Shown: positions 1 to 12,503 of the stretch, piece by piece
Layout of the letters: every line of letters starts with the position of its first letter
How positions within the stretch are numbered: the first letter of the stretch is position 1
Origin: Hydnum rufescens UP504
Lineage: Eukaryota; Basidiomycota; Agaricomycetes; Cantharellales; Hydnaceae
Length of the DNA stretch: 64,000 nt
Reading direction: 5' to 3'
Assembly (NCBI GenBank): GCA_014904985.1
Contig: MU129139.1
Location: 25,844-89,843 of the forward strand
Notes under the pieces: generated by a model
What the model saw: only the letters and a program-made list of their open reading frames with translations
The model's database searches: none
Told to the model about the DNA's origin: nothing
Position numbers and translations under genes: made by a program

Positions 1-221
1 TCCGTGCTACATTTACAATTTGTTGCGGAACCGAGCGGGGGGAAAGCTCGTGAAGAATACGAATGAATGGTGGATGTGGTGACGTAGTACCGACTGAGGG
101 AACAATGCTGATGTAGTGCGAGTGCAAATGTAGCCTTACTTCGATTCATCTTGTCCCCCAATCAATTGCCTGTACAGTGGAAACGGACGCGAGGAGGATG
201 AAGACCAAAGAAGCAGACAAA

Positions 222-2454
222 TTAAGGCGTCCTCGACGTGCGCGAGCGCGCAGATTTTTCTGTAATCTCCACTTTCTTCTGACAAGTAGGACAACGGCCA
301 GACACCCCTGTAAGCCACGGATCCAGGCATGGTTTCTAGAGGAAAATTGTGTCAAACGTTCCAATAGGAGAAGATGCGTATCACACACATGAAATACGTG
401 GCCACACTCCAGAAGTCGGAGTGGTTCTATCTCCACTCCTTCATCACCAGTTTCAGTTCTAGCGGCGCCTGGCTCTGGTTGCGCAGGAACTGTAACGTTA
501 TTCGAAGGGGGAGGATGTGAGACGTTGTGTGGCTGCAGTGGAGGGTTGTTTTTTCTTTGGGGGCTCTGAAAAATCCATCAAACATATAGCACACGCTGCA
601 CGATTACCCTCGAGACGAATGAAAGGAAACTCTGATTTTTCCCAATTATTTTCCCATTCGTCGTCTTCTTCCAACTTCATGAGGCTATGTTTGCTAGTGC
701 GTCGCGACTGCTTTTCCCTTTTGCTGAGGTCCCAGACTTCACGCGTGGCACGGAGGCTCCCGAGGCACTACTCTGGCGTCGAAATATTGCGAAGCGGGGC
801 CGCTTGCTCACTGCGCCCGTTGAGGTGTTCGCAATGGTCGGGGATGTGCTCGGACCAGCACCCGCTGTAGAAGATGCAGGCGCTGCGATAGTGGTAGATT
901 CTGGCTCACACTGATCTTTGACGACGTCAGCGGTGGGTACAGATTCTGGTGATAATTCCACCACTTTGATAGCCCCTGGAGGATATGCATATTCGTCCAC
1001 TTGTCCCTCCACGAATCCATCCGCAGCCAGCTCTGCATTTGCATGACTGACATGCTCATTTGGTGACGACGCCGCTCCCGTGGGAGGGACTTCCACGGGA
1101 GATGAGCTTCGTATCGGGATATATAATACGAGTGGGATCTTGTCGACTAGTTTCTGTGGCATTTTTGGCGTTTCTGGGTTGATGTGGGCAGGATCGATTA
1201 GCTGGCGGGCACTTATCGGGCGATGGCCCGTGCAGATTAAGAATAGGTTCAGTACTACCTGCGAAGCGTGAACATGAGATCGATGCGATATGGTCGTGAG
1301 AAATCATACAACTCACAAAAAGAATGGGCATCAAGACAAATACGGTCAAGCATATGAGGAGAATCTCCAGTATCACTACGTAGGTGATGCAGAGGATCGC
1401 GAAGGAGAGCCACCAGAGATGGGGAGAGGAAATCCGACACGTGTTAACGGAAGAGTATAACAGTACATTGGTGGCCAAGAAATGTGCTATCACTATGAGA
1501 GAAACCAATGTTTGCACTCTGGCGGACACCTTGATCAGATGGAGGGGAGTCTCGATTGGGGTTGGGTTGCACTTACTGATCGTACAGACGGTCCCAACCA
1601 GTGACAGAGACTGTTGCACTACGGGGCTGAGGAGGGGTGTTGTTTGGTATTGACGGACCATCGGGAACAGCGGGTGGGTGAGTGGACACGCGGCGGCTAC
1701 TGCGGGCTGTTTCTGGAGGCCGCCCCTCTAAGTCAGGTTCAACCCTGAACAGAGGAGGTAAGGGGACAGGTCACGGCCAAAGTGCTCGGGGGGCTTATCT
1801 TGCTTACCTTTGTCTAGTACGAATGAAGGTCCAGGTAGTCATGTACACACCAAGTGCAGTTCTGATTATCCATACGATAGCGAGTGGACCCAAGGGTTTG
1901 CCGCAAGCATCCCATTCAGACATTCCGTGGTCGATAGATCGAGGGGAACGCCATACTGAGCGCGTGAGGCCGACAAAGGTAGCGACGATGATTATCTGTA
2001 GGAAACAATATACTAAGCTGGAGTAAGCATCGACGATGCGTCTTCGACTTGGATTTCCGTGGCCAAGGAACTCGCGAACTCTCTGGTACAGAGAGCGGTT
2101 ACGGTGGTTACGGGCGGCCGTCCTTGTTGGGCGTAATCGATGACGAGGATTCCTGGTGTTGGAAGGAGATTCTGGTTCTAGGGTATGCGTGCTGGGGGAA
2201 GGGTGGAAAGTGGGGGGAGCCGAGACTGGAGGAAGAGACAAACGTGAGGCAGGGAGGGAATGTAAACCGTCGGATTGAACTGCAGGAGGTGGAGGAGGGG
2301 TGCCATCTGAAGCCATGGGCGGTGAGGAAATACATGGGGCACTCTGGCTTGCGTGATTGCCAGAGTATCTGTCTGATCGAAAGAAATGCACCTGCACCGT
2401 GCTGGGAGAGGACTGTGTCGAATGAACGGTGTCTGCAGGAGCACCGTCCATCAT
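222..2454 (-). CDS. Multi-span membrane RING-H2 protein, probable E3 ubiquitin ligase
   Basis: Read on the minus strand as exons 2454-1808, 1744-1577, 1518-1317, 1258-389 and 335-222, with GT-AG introns of 53-63 nt. The N-terminal ~135 residues are Ser/Pro-rich and probably disordered. Hydrophobic spans follow near residues 140-163 and 188-210, at the start of exon 3 (QVQTLVSLIVIAHFL), and in a long run covering the end of exon 3 and start of exon 4. The C-terminus is a RING-H2 finger: CAICLMDF, then LLECGHVFH, then across the last intron CLDPWLTG and RCPTCQKKVE. It should act at an internal membrane by recruiting an E2 enzyme. Exon 4 changes frame twice (near 700-745 and 500-560). Either two very short introns (44 and 34 nt) or two compensating indels, one next to a poly-T run, would explain this. 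The ATG at 2454 is the first in the open frame. Confidence is high for the RING and membrane spans, lower for exon 4. Confidence 0.75.
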
Positions 2455-3344
2455 GGCCCAAGGCGAGGTGGATAGCGGATCAGATAAGCGTGGCTGTGCA
2501 ATAACCGCTGTCTCGGACCATTAGACTAATTACTGGCGCATATCTCGGTGCACTAATGTTTAATGGGTACAGATACATGCGTGTCTACATGCACCAGTGT
2601 TGAGGACTGATGGTCACGACCTACTATGACTAGCGCCCATCCACATTTAATATGATCGGAAAATCATCTCCAGAAAGGATTAGATAATATTTCGACTCCA
2701 AATTTTGAGGGACTCGCCGTTTTTGGTGGAGCACCCACCCTTTTGATCGCCTGTCGTCGATCACGATCGGTAACTACGATAACTACGTTCGGACAAACAT
2801 CGCCTTCCTTCTCCATCTCACAATTACTGTGAGCCTGAAAACAGGCATGCCAAGGGGCTTTGCTCGCAGGCCTGCAGATGTCTCGGGCTTTCAGGGGGGT
2901 CAGGAAACACGAGGAAGGACAGGCTTGCTTTCACTTCATTCTGCCTACTGCTTGCGGGGACCTGGGAGGATATGTGGGACCATAATACTAGGAGGCGCAA
3001 ACCTCAAACACGCGACACTGATTTGCGTCGTCGGCCATTGGGGAAGACCTATCATAATGAGCGCTGCTATTCGCTTGGTGCCGTGCACGTCGAGAAATTC
3101 CAATAAGAGATTGGACGGGAGAGTGCGCTTACGCTCCCCATTTCGTCTCGTACACTGCACATAGTGTGTGCTTCCGAGGCGGATTGAGATCGCAGTGGGT
3201 GGGAGGTGCTTGTTGCGGACAATTGGTATCATTGTCACTCTTGGATTATCATTCGCACAGAAGCAATCGAAGACAGAGTCAATCCGGAACGAAGGAATGG
3301 AAAAGAAAGGGTGAGAGCGTGATCCAACACCCCGTAACCAAGGT
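2455..3344. other. Intergenic, no gene recognised
   Basis: Between the RING gene start and the 3' end of the hemerythrin-like gene I see only short overlapping ORFs without recognisable motifs or consistent splice sites. It probably holds the promoter of the RING gene and the 3' UTR of the next gene. Confidence 0.4.
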
Positions 3345-4424
3345 CTATTTCTTGGGGACAAATTGCCACCACTAGGAAATCTCTTGGATCAGTTAATGGG
3401 CGAAGAATGAGAGAAATGAGACGTACACTGCGGTGAAACCAATAGAACACCCAGGGAACGAGGGGGTACTTGATGAAACTGGGTGCAGGTGGAAATTCCT
3501 TATTAGGGGACACCAATACTGCGAAGGTTAAGATAGTTGACATTGGCTACAGATATCAGTGGCATGCAGTTTGAGTCTGTGGTAGGCAGCATGAACAAGT
3601 CAAGGAAACTGCACCATTGTCGTAAAATGTGCCTTAGAGACATCCTCTGTATGTATTACGTCTGCCTCAGTCATCCCAGATGCCGTGAGGTTAGCGGGCT
3701 CCAGGTACTCTATTTCGGCTTGGAGCTATTGGTCCCATTTCCATGTTAAATTCAGCAAGACCACGTGAAGAGACGGCCACGGAGGGACATACATGATCAA
3801 GTAACGGCACTACGTAACTCTCCAGAATCTGACGAAGGTACTCGCCGTCGAAAGAGACGACATCTTTGTTTTTTCGAGTTTCGCTAAGTGCAACTGTCTT
3901 CCCATGTCCCCATTTCTCGCCGATGGGAAGACAAGAGACTAGGTATTCCTCCGTTCTCAAAACCCCTTGGTGGAATGCCTCGTGTTCCTTGAGGATCGTT
4001 TCACTCTCGAATTTGGAGGGGAACATTGGAAAATACAATTCTTCTTCAAACCAATGATGGTCTTGTAGGACCTAGGATGAGTGTCGTAAGGAATGATAGT
4101 AAATGAGGCAAGCGGGCAACTAGAAGAGTAAAGACACACAGCAAGCCACACAAGTGCATATCGCACAAAATCCTGATGATACACAGGAAGAACGGAGGGA
4201 GCCTGCTATAGAAGTTGTAAGTGTTGGCCTTCAAAAGGTATCTAGAGCGAAGGAAGATATACTTCATATATGCTGAGGAAGCCTGCTATAAGTAAGGCGT
4301 GCGCTCCACTCATTTCCCACTGAGGCCTTTTCAAAGCATCGGCTGGGGCAGGGCCGTTGCATGTCTTGTTGACGACGCTGGCCGTGTTTTTGAGAAGTTC
4401 GATGGTTGTGGAAGGGTCTGACAT
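3345..4424 (-). CDS. Hemerythrin-like domain protein
   Basis: Six minus-strand exons (4424-4263, 4205-4140, 4071-3793, 3725-3615, 3546-3427, 3371-3345) sum to 765 nt, exactly 254 codons plus a TAG stop, which supports the model. All introns are GT-AG and 55-68 nt. Helix 1 has the metal-ligand context WEMSGAHALLI; helix 2 carries LQDHHWFEEELYFPMF with the HHxxEE-like motif; helix 3 has LKEHEAFHQG; helix 4 has VVPLLDHLQAEI. These are the His/Glu/Asp positions of hemerythrin-type four-helix bundles. The C-terminus ends in a WFHRSWWQFVPKK tail like that of fungal family members. Fungal hemerythrin-like proteins are mostly uncharacterised; di-iron or oxygen binding is inferred from the family. The start is the ATG at 4422-4424 of MSDPSTTIE; an extra upstream exon cannot be excluded. 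Confidence 0.85.
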
Positions 4425-5015
4425 CGAGTGTGAAATGATGAGGAAGTATACAGCGCAAGAAAGGAGATGGTGGTACGTGTCGATGCTGTGAGGCAACCAC
4501 GATATTTGCATCCCTTGCGGCAGACTCCTTCCCAGAAGCATCGCTCAGATGGGTCTGTTAGGGGTCACAAGATACTTCCTTTGAGTCAGCCATGACTAAA
4601 AATTAGTGTCAGGCACGAAGCTGTTGTGTGAGGGTGAACAGAAAACGCGAACAGCCCAAACGGGCCAAACCGCTATTCAGGTCGTTGCGAAAACACTTGT
4701 TCCACTTTTAGCATCCGGGACCCTTTCATAAACTGCATCCGCCAGTTGAAACAAGCTCGGCAATTAAATTCGCAAGCTAATGTCCGAATGTGTCAGCAAT
4801 TCACGTGTCCGCTCAAGTTGCTGTGTGTGTGATCAAGCACCTCCATTTCACCAATATCAGTATATGGGAGCCAGGCCATGGTTCATATGACCGTGCTAAG
4901 TGTCCCAGACTTCTAGGGCCTGCTGACCATCTATATCGCTATCTCTGCCACTCTACCCTATCAGTCAGTAATAATTTGGCACAATTACATAATCAGGAAG
5001 TGTGAACATCAATCT
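4425..5015. other. Intergenic, no gene recognised
   Basis: Upstream region of the hemerythrin-like gene. Only short ORFs without motifs are visible, and I see no repeat structure. Confidence 0.4.
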
Positions 5016-5757
5016 TCAGTTCCCTGGGTAATGGTGCAATTTGATCGGAGAAGAGGCCAAAGAAGTGCTCTGAGTGATAAGAGTTCCACCATCAGGTGCC
5101 AAATTTTCCTTGGGATACCGAGCCGGACCGCAAGGCCCTATTGCATCCGCTCTTCGTCTTGCAGTAACAATGTCGTAGCACATCTGCCGTGACGTGTCCA
5201 GAGGTCTATGATTCCTCAATGTCCAGCAATTGATATGCTTGTCAAATACCACCCGCGTCTGACATGATTGCATTGGTCTAACCCTCACTTGAACAGCTCG
5301 AAGGCCACAGCTAATAAACCCCTTACTATCGCATTTTGAACTCCCAATTTGGCTATACCCACTTCTGAAATGTTTAAGTCTCTCACTGGCTTCGAATCAG
5401 CCTTCCCATGGATGGGGTTTCCAGTGGAATAATATCTGGATCGCGGCCTCGGAGACGGATTACTTGGATTTTGATCCTGCAAGAATTTATGACACGTACA
5501 ATTGGTCTGGTGCAGCTCATCACAAAGGCTTGTCCCACAATCAGATCACTGACAGAGCTGTAGAAGAAAAATCTATTCTTTGTCTCGAACGATATATCCT
5601 GCAATATTCTCCCAGTAAGGACGAGAGCCACAGCCACAAAATGAATCTTGTAAAGACGGCCGGCAGTACTTGACCGCGGAGACCGATATTGTAGAGTGGG
5701 GGGCATATGGTTGGGGCCAGATGGACGTGTGTACCTCTTGGAGGTGAAGCATTCCAT
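5016..5757 (-). CDS. Possible small multi-exon gene, unknown
   Basis: Three overlapping minus-strand open frames (5757-5383, 5482-5285, 5288-5016) could be exons of one gene. The first contains a hydrophobic stretch, IHFVAVALVLTGRIL, that could be a membrane segment. I could not join them by confident splice sites and recognise no family. It may be a real but short gene or chance ORFs; no function is proposed. Confidence 0.2.
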
Positions 5758-5832
5758 TGATCCTGTGAGTTTTCAACTTCTTTTCAAGAAATTTATGTTA
5801 CTGATCCAGTCACATAGAGCAAGCTCATAAAG

Positions 5833-6183
5833 ATGAACACAAAATTGCGGACGACGGCGAATTTCCTGAATCTCGACCCACCATGCTTACCCTCTACGTT
5901 GCTGGAAGTATTGGGCGGAGGATCCTATGCCGTGCGATGTAATAATGGGACCATTTATTGGGAAAACAAAAAAAAAGATCTAGAAAACAACACCAGAGAC
6001 CACTCCATAAAGCTCATGGAGCCCAATAGTAGGAGAAAAGGAAGTTCCATAGAAGTTCACGAAACGGGTGAATCCAGATCACCAGCAGATGGTAGAAGAC
6101 TGGAGCATAAGATCGAAATCAGGATAGGAACCGAAACCAGAGCCCGAATGGAAAGCGGGGCACAAGCGGGAACGTTGAACTGA
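5833..6183 (+). CDS. Hypothetical ORF, 116 codons
   Basis: An uninterrupted plus-strand ORF from ATG to TGA. The C-terminal half is rich in Arg, Glu and Ser and looks disordered. No domain is recognised. It lies next to the unresolved minus-strand ORFs and may be chance. Confidence 0.2.
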   Translation: MNTKLRTTANFLNLDPPCLPSTLLEVLGGGSYAVRCNNGTIYWENKKKDLENNTRDHSIKLMEPNSRRKGSSIEVHETGESRSPADGRRLEHKIEIRIGTETRARMESGAQAGTLN

Positions 6184-9014
6184 GAAGGACGACGAGAAGG
6201 ATCCTGTACTTAAGGTTTGAACGTGAAGTGCAGATGCAAGCAAGACTGATCTGTCAAATTCGATCGGGTCTTCTTAACATTGACCTTGCTCGAGCGCGGG
6301 AAAATCAGAGTGTTAATTGTTCGCTCTGTTAAATTATGATTAAATAATGCGTCGGCAAACGACACACAAGATGTCGTGCCCTAACACCTACATCCTGATT
6401 TCGATTCTGAGTCGTACAAGACTTGAATATCATGAGCTGTGATATCTTTCAACTTGATCTTAGTGCAGAACTCCCGCCTAAGAGATGCACGATAAAATGT
6501 AGCCCCCACAGTAGCTCATCCACATTCACGTTCTGCGTAATCTTGGCACCACCAAAATCGTTAGCATGAGTATCAGGTAAACTCGGGCGGGACGAAGGAC
6601 TGACTCTCCGGCCAAGGTACATACGGCCGCTTGAGTAATTGGAGTTCGAGAGTGACCATCATTGAAGGCAGACGCGATAGTATCCTGATCAAAGGAAAGT
6701 GCACATCAAAAACAAACTTACAGCTGGGTGATTGCGGCGAAGGACACAACTCAACCCAACATTGGCCAAGGCATCCATAACGGACCGATGAAGAAAGTGA
6801 GACATCGGAACACGCGCCTTCGAGCTCTAGCCTGGTGTTCTTAATATTTTGAATTTGACATCATTGACTAAACTTTCGAGCTGCACAAGCATGAATGTTT
6901 AGGCTTTAAACCACGGTGCGCGAATCGGGATACCTACGGTGGTAGACCTGTCCGCGGCGTTAGCGCTCAATGTGGACTTCACTCTTCCTGCTTCTTCCGG
7001 TGTCCTCACCAATCCCCGCCCACTATTTCTCGACGGCAGTCCACGGTTTTCTTCAGATGCTCGCGCAAATCTCTCCTTTTATTCGACGAGTAAGTTCGTT
7101 CCCGGAGGCAGCAAGGATCCATCCAAATCCAAGAATATTGATGTGTGCGCTCTCTTCAGTCGTCGTCTTGACACTTCATTGTACCTTGGAGGTTGTGGCG
7201 AGGGGAGAAGTCGGGTTCCAGAAACTACGATAGCATGGATATCCCCAGCTCCAATGTCTAAAATCAAATCAAATCATATTCTTGTCCGAGGAAACTTCGT
7301 GTTATCGCATAATTGACAGTGATTGCGGTCCCATGGTTAAAACGAGGGCGAGGGGAAGGAGTCTCCCAATTTCGACCACGTCTAGGGGGGCTGGCCATTC
7401 TGCATTCGAGAAGGCGGAACCCTCAGAGTGACACCTGAGACACACTCTTTTGTAACGTCTTCAGCCACGGACTTGACGTAGGCGAATTGCATGCCGATAG
7501 GCTCTTCAACCGTCCACTTTCCAGTCCCATTTTTCCATTCGAGAGCACAGTCCCTCTGTCTCGAAGAGAATGGCTTACTGATTTGTTTTTAATACCGTGG
7601 CCTGTTGCTCGCGAATTGCATGAGGATTATATGCTTTAACAATAGAAACGAATATTGAGGAAAACGGGCTGGCTTCGGGGTGAGAACATGATGCGGTGCA
7701 ACGACACAACAGAAGAAATCGACCACTCGGGATATTGAACGCGGCCAAGCCAAAGAGTCTATCGCCACAATTCCACCCAGCGAGTGAACGTAAGCTTTAG
7801 AGTCTTGGTCGGGACATTCAAGGAAACCCCCGGGGAATTGACACCAGAATTGGCGATTGGACGCACTCTTGACTTTCCGCCCTATCCGGATGTAAACCGA
7901 GAATTTGGCGCACTAGGTTTGACACATTCGGATCCAATCCGAGATCACGCTCGCCCGACAACTCGCGCAGATCAGGGAGTGTATATACGTACGAAAGGCT
8001 AAGGGTCGTGTCTGCTGTGTAGTGTATTCAGTAATAGTCTAGGGACTGAGTCTAAGCTTTTGGTGGCCCCGGTTCAAACCCCGCCAATGTTGAGTTTTCT
8101 TTAAGTTTTCTTTAAGCGCTCACCCGGTACTCTGGCTTGCAACCTTCGTGCTATGGTAAGGGGCCATCTACATGGTATTCTGACCTCCTCCCCCTACCCT
8201 CATAGTCGTGCACGCAAGAAGGTGGAAATTTCCTTTTTCGGAATTCCGGAGAATCTTCTCCAAACCGCTCAAAGCTTGTTAAATCACTTAAAAAATATAA
8301 TTTATGAGCTAACTACTTATGTTTCTGCAACCTAAAGATCATATCTAGCAACTTATCCCTCCTCAACTTGTGCCGGCGTTGAGTTCTTTCCGGTTTTGCA
8401 TCCGGGTGGTGTTGAGTCACGTTCAAAATAAATTGCGCCGAATTTTGGGTTCTCGGTTTTGCATCCGGATAGGGCGAAAGTACTCAACTGATTGGACGTG
8501 GCCACGGGAACAGCCGAACACTCCACCTCCGGCTTTTCCAAAACGTCGTCGACCTCAGGTTAAAATATTTGCCTCGAGACGGTAATCACAACATCATTTT
8601 CGCTTCCACGCCATATTGCTATTGATTTTACGCAGACCACCCGCGACGCTTATTTTCATGGCGCTCTTTAGCCCGTGTCTCTGAGAGATCTGCCCGAGAT
8701 GGTGTCCAATCATCATCTGGAATGATCTTCTACTCTGTGCTCGCTGGCTGCTTTCTCTTCGAAGATTATCCTGCTACCTGGCCTCCGGCCTTACTTATTT
8801 CTCTCGTTTCGGATGTTTCCAGGAGTGTACATATGTGTGTGGTGAGGCGAATAGTGATACTGACACTAGAAATCGCGGGCAGCCTGTAGGGAAGGGTGTC
8901 TCCGAGTACAATTGCTCAATTAAGTTCCCGGCGACGCATCACTCGCAATGAACAAGGAGATCACACAGGAAAATCCCCAGTCAAGGAGGATCGGACCTCA
9001 ATGATCCATGAAAG
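6184..9014. other. Long stretch without a convincing gene
   Basis: Small ORFs at 6939-7316 and 7784-8002 have no recognised motif. A B-box-like GGTTCAAACCCC lies at 8070-8081 without a matching tRNA fold. Near 8390-8410 and 8455-8475 the motif CGGTTTTGCATCCGG occurs twice in direct orientation about 67 bp apart. The segment keeps CpG dinucleotides, unlike the repeats further right. Confidence 0.35.
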
Positions 9015-10950
9015 GTGGAGAATGTTGGGACGCAAAGCCAAGTTCACCATGCAGTAAATCCGCGATCGCCCAGAAGAATGGACCCCGCGGCAAGGCTCGC
9101 CACTAAAAAAACCCCTGTTGTCTCTCAGGATGCAAGGAAAGAACGATGGGGACCCTCAAGGCCAGTACAGGTCTCTGGAACAGGCCTACACTATCAATGT
9201 CGCTAGAGCATAGTAGAACAACGTTTACATTCGGAAAAGGGGGAGGAAAAGTGACATATTATGCGCCCGCTGCCGCGAAATCTCCGTGCCGGTGCTGTCC
9301 GCACTGCGATATTGATGGGTCTTGCCCGCGCCACCAGTCCGACGCGACCCACAAATTGTGCGGATCTGACCTGATTATCGTCTCTACACCTTGTCTCCGA
9401 AGACATTCTTGCAAGATGGCAGGGCCAGAGTTGTTGGCCAATATGGTATTTGTGTAATATCCTTCCTTGTTTTGACGATATCATGGGGGCCTGTTTGTGC
9501 TCTAGCCTCGAATTGTTAACCGTGAAAGTTCCTCTGACCGTAGGCGCATATAATCGTTCTCTGCTTGCAGCGATTACACAGGATCAGAAGGAACTCCCTG
9601 CTCCGGCCTCGTCAACCTGCTCCCCTCGATGAAATTTATGCGAGGCTTGGGTCCTTGCCATTTGTTACGGAGCTCAAGCGCGGCAGACAACGAGCCCAGG
9701 TCTACGCCTTTCTTCCTACAGCGTCGTCATCCAAGTCTTCTGGCAGGTTATCCACTGTTCATTCTATCGTCAAGATATTTTTCCATCATGTAGAAGATAT
9801 GACTGGGGAGTGTCCGCGTGCCGTGGCACTTGTTCGAGAGTATTTCTCCCCTTCGGGTGATATGCCGCCGCCAGAATTGACAGGAACACTGATATAGACA
9901 ATTTCACCCTTTCCTCATTAATCCTCGACACAGAAGTTGTACCTTGGGATACCGACAGCGATACGACCAAGTCATTCCAAGAATTATCTAATCGTCGCGA
10001 AAGGGTGTCCAGCTGACGGATGTCACATTGGCAGTATATTCATTCGTCTTATCTCAATTCCTTACTTCCGTCGATGAATTTACCGTGAAAGCTTATTTGG
10101 ACCGTATATTGGATGTGCATGCGCACACTCTCCTATCAGAACCATTTCAAGAAAGGCGACGATCGTTGCATTCTTGTTTCACTGTTCGTTTTCGTTTTTG
10201 TTTTTTTTTTGGGACGCATGCCCGACTTCCCCCGACGCAGCTTTTAGATAGGGGTCAAATATTAATGCTCCAGCTTTGCCGAGCTTGGTTTGATGTACCC
10301 GGTTTCTGAACCCAAGTTGATTCGTGGGGGCGTGGTTTTGAGGGGAGACGCCATCAGAGATTTGTTCCGACGCATCCAGGGTCACGGCAGGGGAAGGCAC
10401 AAAAGGTAGTTCTCCCCTAACGGCCGCCACCTTGCTCGTAGGGCCACCCCCTTCCCCGCCAATTCCTTGATTGAGTGCGATGTGGGGGTTGCAAGTGACG
10501 AGTGCACTCAGTAGCCGAAATGTGGCCATCACCCGGGAACTGCGGAATCTCAACTCGCATATTACAACTTCGGTATCAGGCTTAGGGGGATACTAGTACG
10601 CCCGCAAAGATTTGTGATCCAAGTTACAGGCGGCTGCGAACCAATTCGGGGGAAGCATGGGTGCTTGGGTTGCACGCGAAAAAAAGCGGAACTTTCATAT
10701 GCGTGCGCGCGCGCGCGATGCGAAGAGTATTCTACCGCCGAAATGAGTCAAGGACGCCCGTGCGATCGTCCACACGAGAGCGGAAAAGGTGACCCTTGTG
10801 TTTGAAAGCCGCATCTGCCACACCAGTAATCTGATAAAGGTTTTCTGAATTCTGAGCCGTCAGTGTGGTCCATTATATTTAGTATAGGGTGGCCATGTCC
10901 TTCAATTTCCACGGAATGTTCGTTCAAGTTTACAGGTCCGAATTGAAATA
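9015..10950. other. Weak ORFs, no recognised gene
   Basis: Plus-strand ORFs at 9146-9457 and 9565-9897 (110 codons) and a minus-strand ORF at 10179-10553 overlap without recognisable domains. The 9565-9897 ORF could be an exon of an unknown gene, but no flanking splice model holds. A short GC alternation lies near 10705-10720. Confidence 0.25.
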
Positions 10951-12490
10951 TTATCCCCTATGGACAGCCCATGTTTCCTGAGAATTGTAGATCATCCATA
11001 CAAGGGTCATCAGTTCAGATTCGGAAACTTGTCGGTGAAGTTTCGGCTGTTGGGAGCAAGAATCAGCCCAGGATGATAAATTTTGGAAATGCTTACATAG
11101 TATGAGTACAGGAGCATTTCTTGATGGTAGCACCAAGTGATCATACAGGGCAGTGAAGCAGGTGCCGGAGTGTTCCATTCGGCGGCTGTGTGCGAAGTCA
11201 CTAGCAATCTTTGCAATTCGCTGAACCGGTATAGTTAGCATTTGTTCACTGTTCGGTTGTGGAGAAAACTATAGGAAGCCGGAGGACGGAGCTCGGTAAC
11301 ACAGCAACTGAATTGCCAGGAGGCGGTTGGGTCCCGTTTCGTTCGTTTGGGTATGAATGCTTGCGCATGCGATATGAACAGAATTAATCGGCGAGCTTGA
11401 GGCCGGAGCTTGCTCCTTAGATGCCGGGCTCATCCGAAAAAGCGATAATAAGCGCCATGCGGAGGAATATAGAGACAGCATAACGACCATTCAAAATACT
11501 GCCCTCAACGCTTGGCCGATATTAGTCACCTATCCATGGGATGAATCCACGATCCGGTGAAACTAAAGGCATGACGTACGTCTTTAAGATTTCGAAATGA
11601 GTGGGCGCCGAGGATGTAATTATATATTGTGGTAGTACCTCAGGATCAGAGTCAGAGCGTAAGCGCCGGAAACATCGGAGGCGGCGGCCGAAGTTTTTCG
11701 ACTGAATGAAAATGACAAGGCCACAGCCATTATTGCATTTTGCGAGTATATGACCCCATGTCTCCGTTCCAGCAGTGTGGAGCCCATCGTCGCATAGAGC
11801 AAGCTGAGGGGGGTTTCAGGTCCGTTGGTCAAGTGCTTCCAACTTGTATGGGAGCGTGAGATGCAGAACGACGGTGTCCAATCCAAGGGCAAGATGTGGC
11901 TTATAGGATGCCGAAGCCCTGCCCACGCAACTGACCCAATAGATCTAAAGGGGTTGGAACCATCCTTTGGACCTGAGGCGCTCTCACAAGCAGCAACCGC
12001 AGTAGTTCCGTCCAAGCGAGTGATGTTTATAGATGTTTATAGAGGGAATAATGCTACTGCAAAGGCGGTGCAGATGAATGCAGGAGCCGTGGCCAAAAAC
12101 AACCAATAGGAGTACCCATGCATTCCAGGTTGGTAGTAGCCATTCCCCTATTCATAGCGCTGAGGATGGAGCCGAAGAAACAGGACCAAAAGCTGTCATC
12201 AGCCTGCCAACCGAGCCGGCTGTGTGCCAATGGCTGTGTACGTGAGGGATTAATTTACCTCCCAGCTCTGTTGTACTCCGTTTGAAGTAACAAGCGCCAA
12301 ACCTGATTATGCCATCCTCAATCTGTACCCCAAATATAAACCGGCCGCTTGTGCGTAGGCGATCTCTCCTCTCTCCCGCATCATTCCCCAGCAGAGCACC
12401 TCGTGAGGCCGCTGCCAGTTTCCTGAATACATATAGTACAGTCACTACAGTGGTCGTTGCGCATTCGAGACTGCAGTCCGCAAAGGAACC
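10951..12490 (-). CDS. Unresolved, possibly spliced membrane protein gene
   Basis: Minus-strand frames at 12445-12152, 12015-11620, 11490-11269 and 11241-10951 are consecutive and may be exons. One stretch near 12110-12050 reads as a good transmembrane helix in a shifted frame (YSYWLFLATAPAFICTAFA), and the 12015-11620 frame ends in another hydrophobic run. I found no set of splice sites giving one continuous frame, so coordinates are only an envelope. Spacing to the divergently transcribed regulator at 12504 is very short; if real, the two genes share a promoter region. It may equally be a decayed gene. Confidence 0.25.
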
Positions 12491-12503
12491 CTAGCCGACC
12501 ACC

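Noticed and set aside
8030..8095. tRNA gene suggested by GGTTCAAACCCC followed by a T-run
   Set aside because: The T stem does not pair well and no A box or acceptor stem is found at the right distance.
10951..12490. RTA1-like lipid-translocating exporter
   Set aside because: Only weak resemblances (an aromatic helix with ATAPAF and a YHPG-like word) were seen, in frames that do not splice together.
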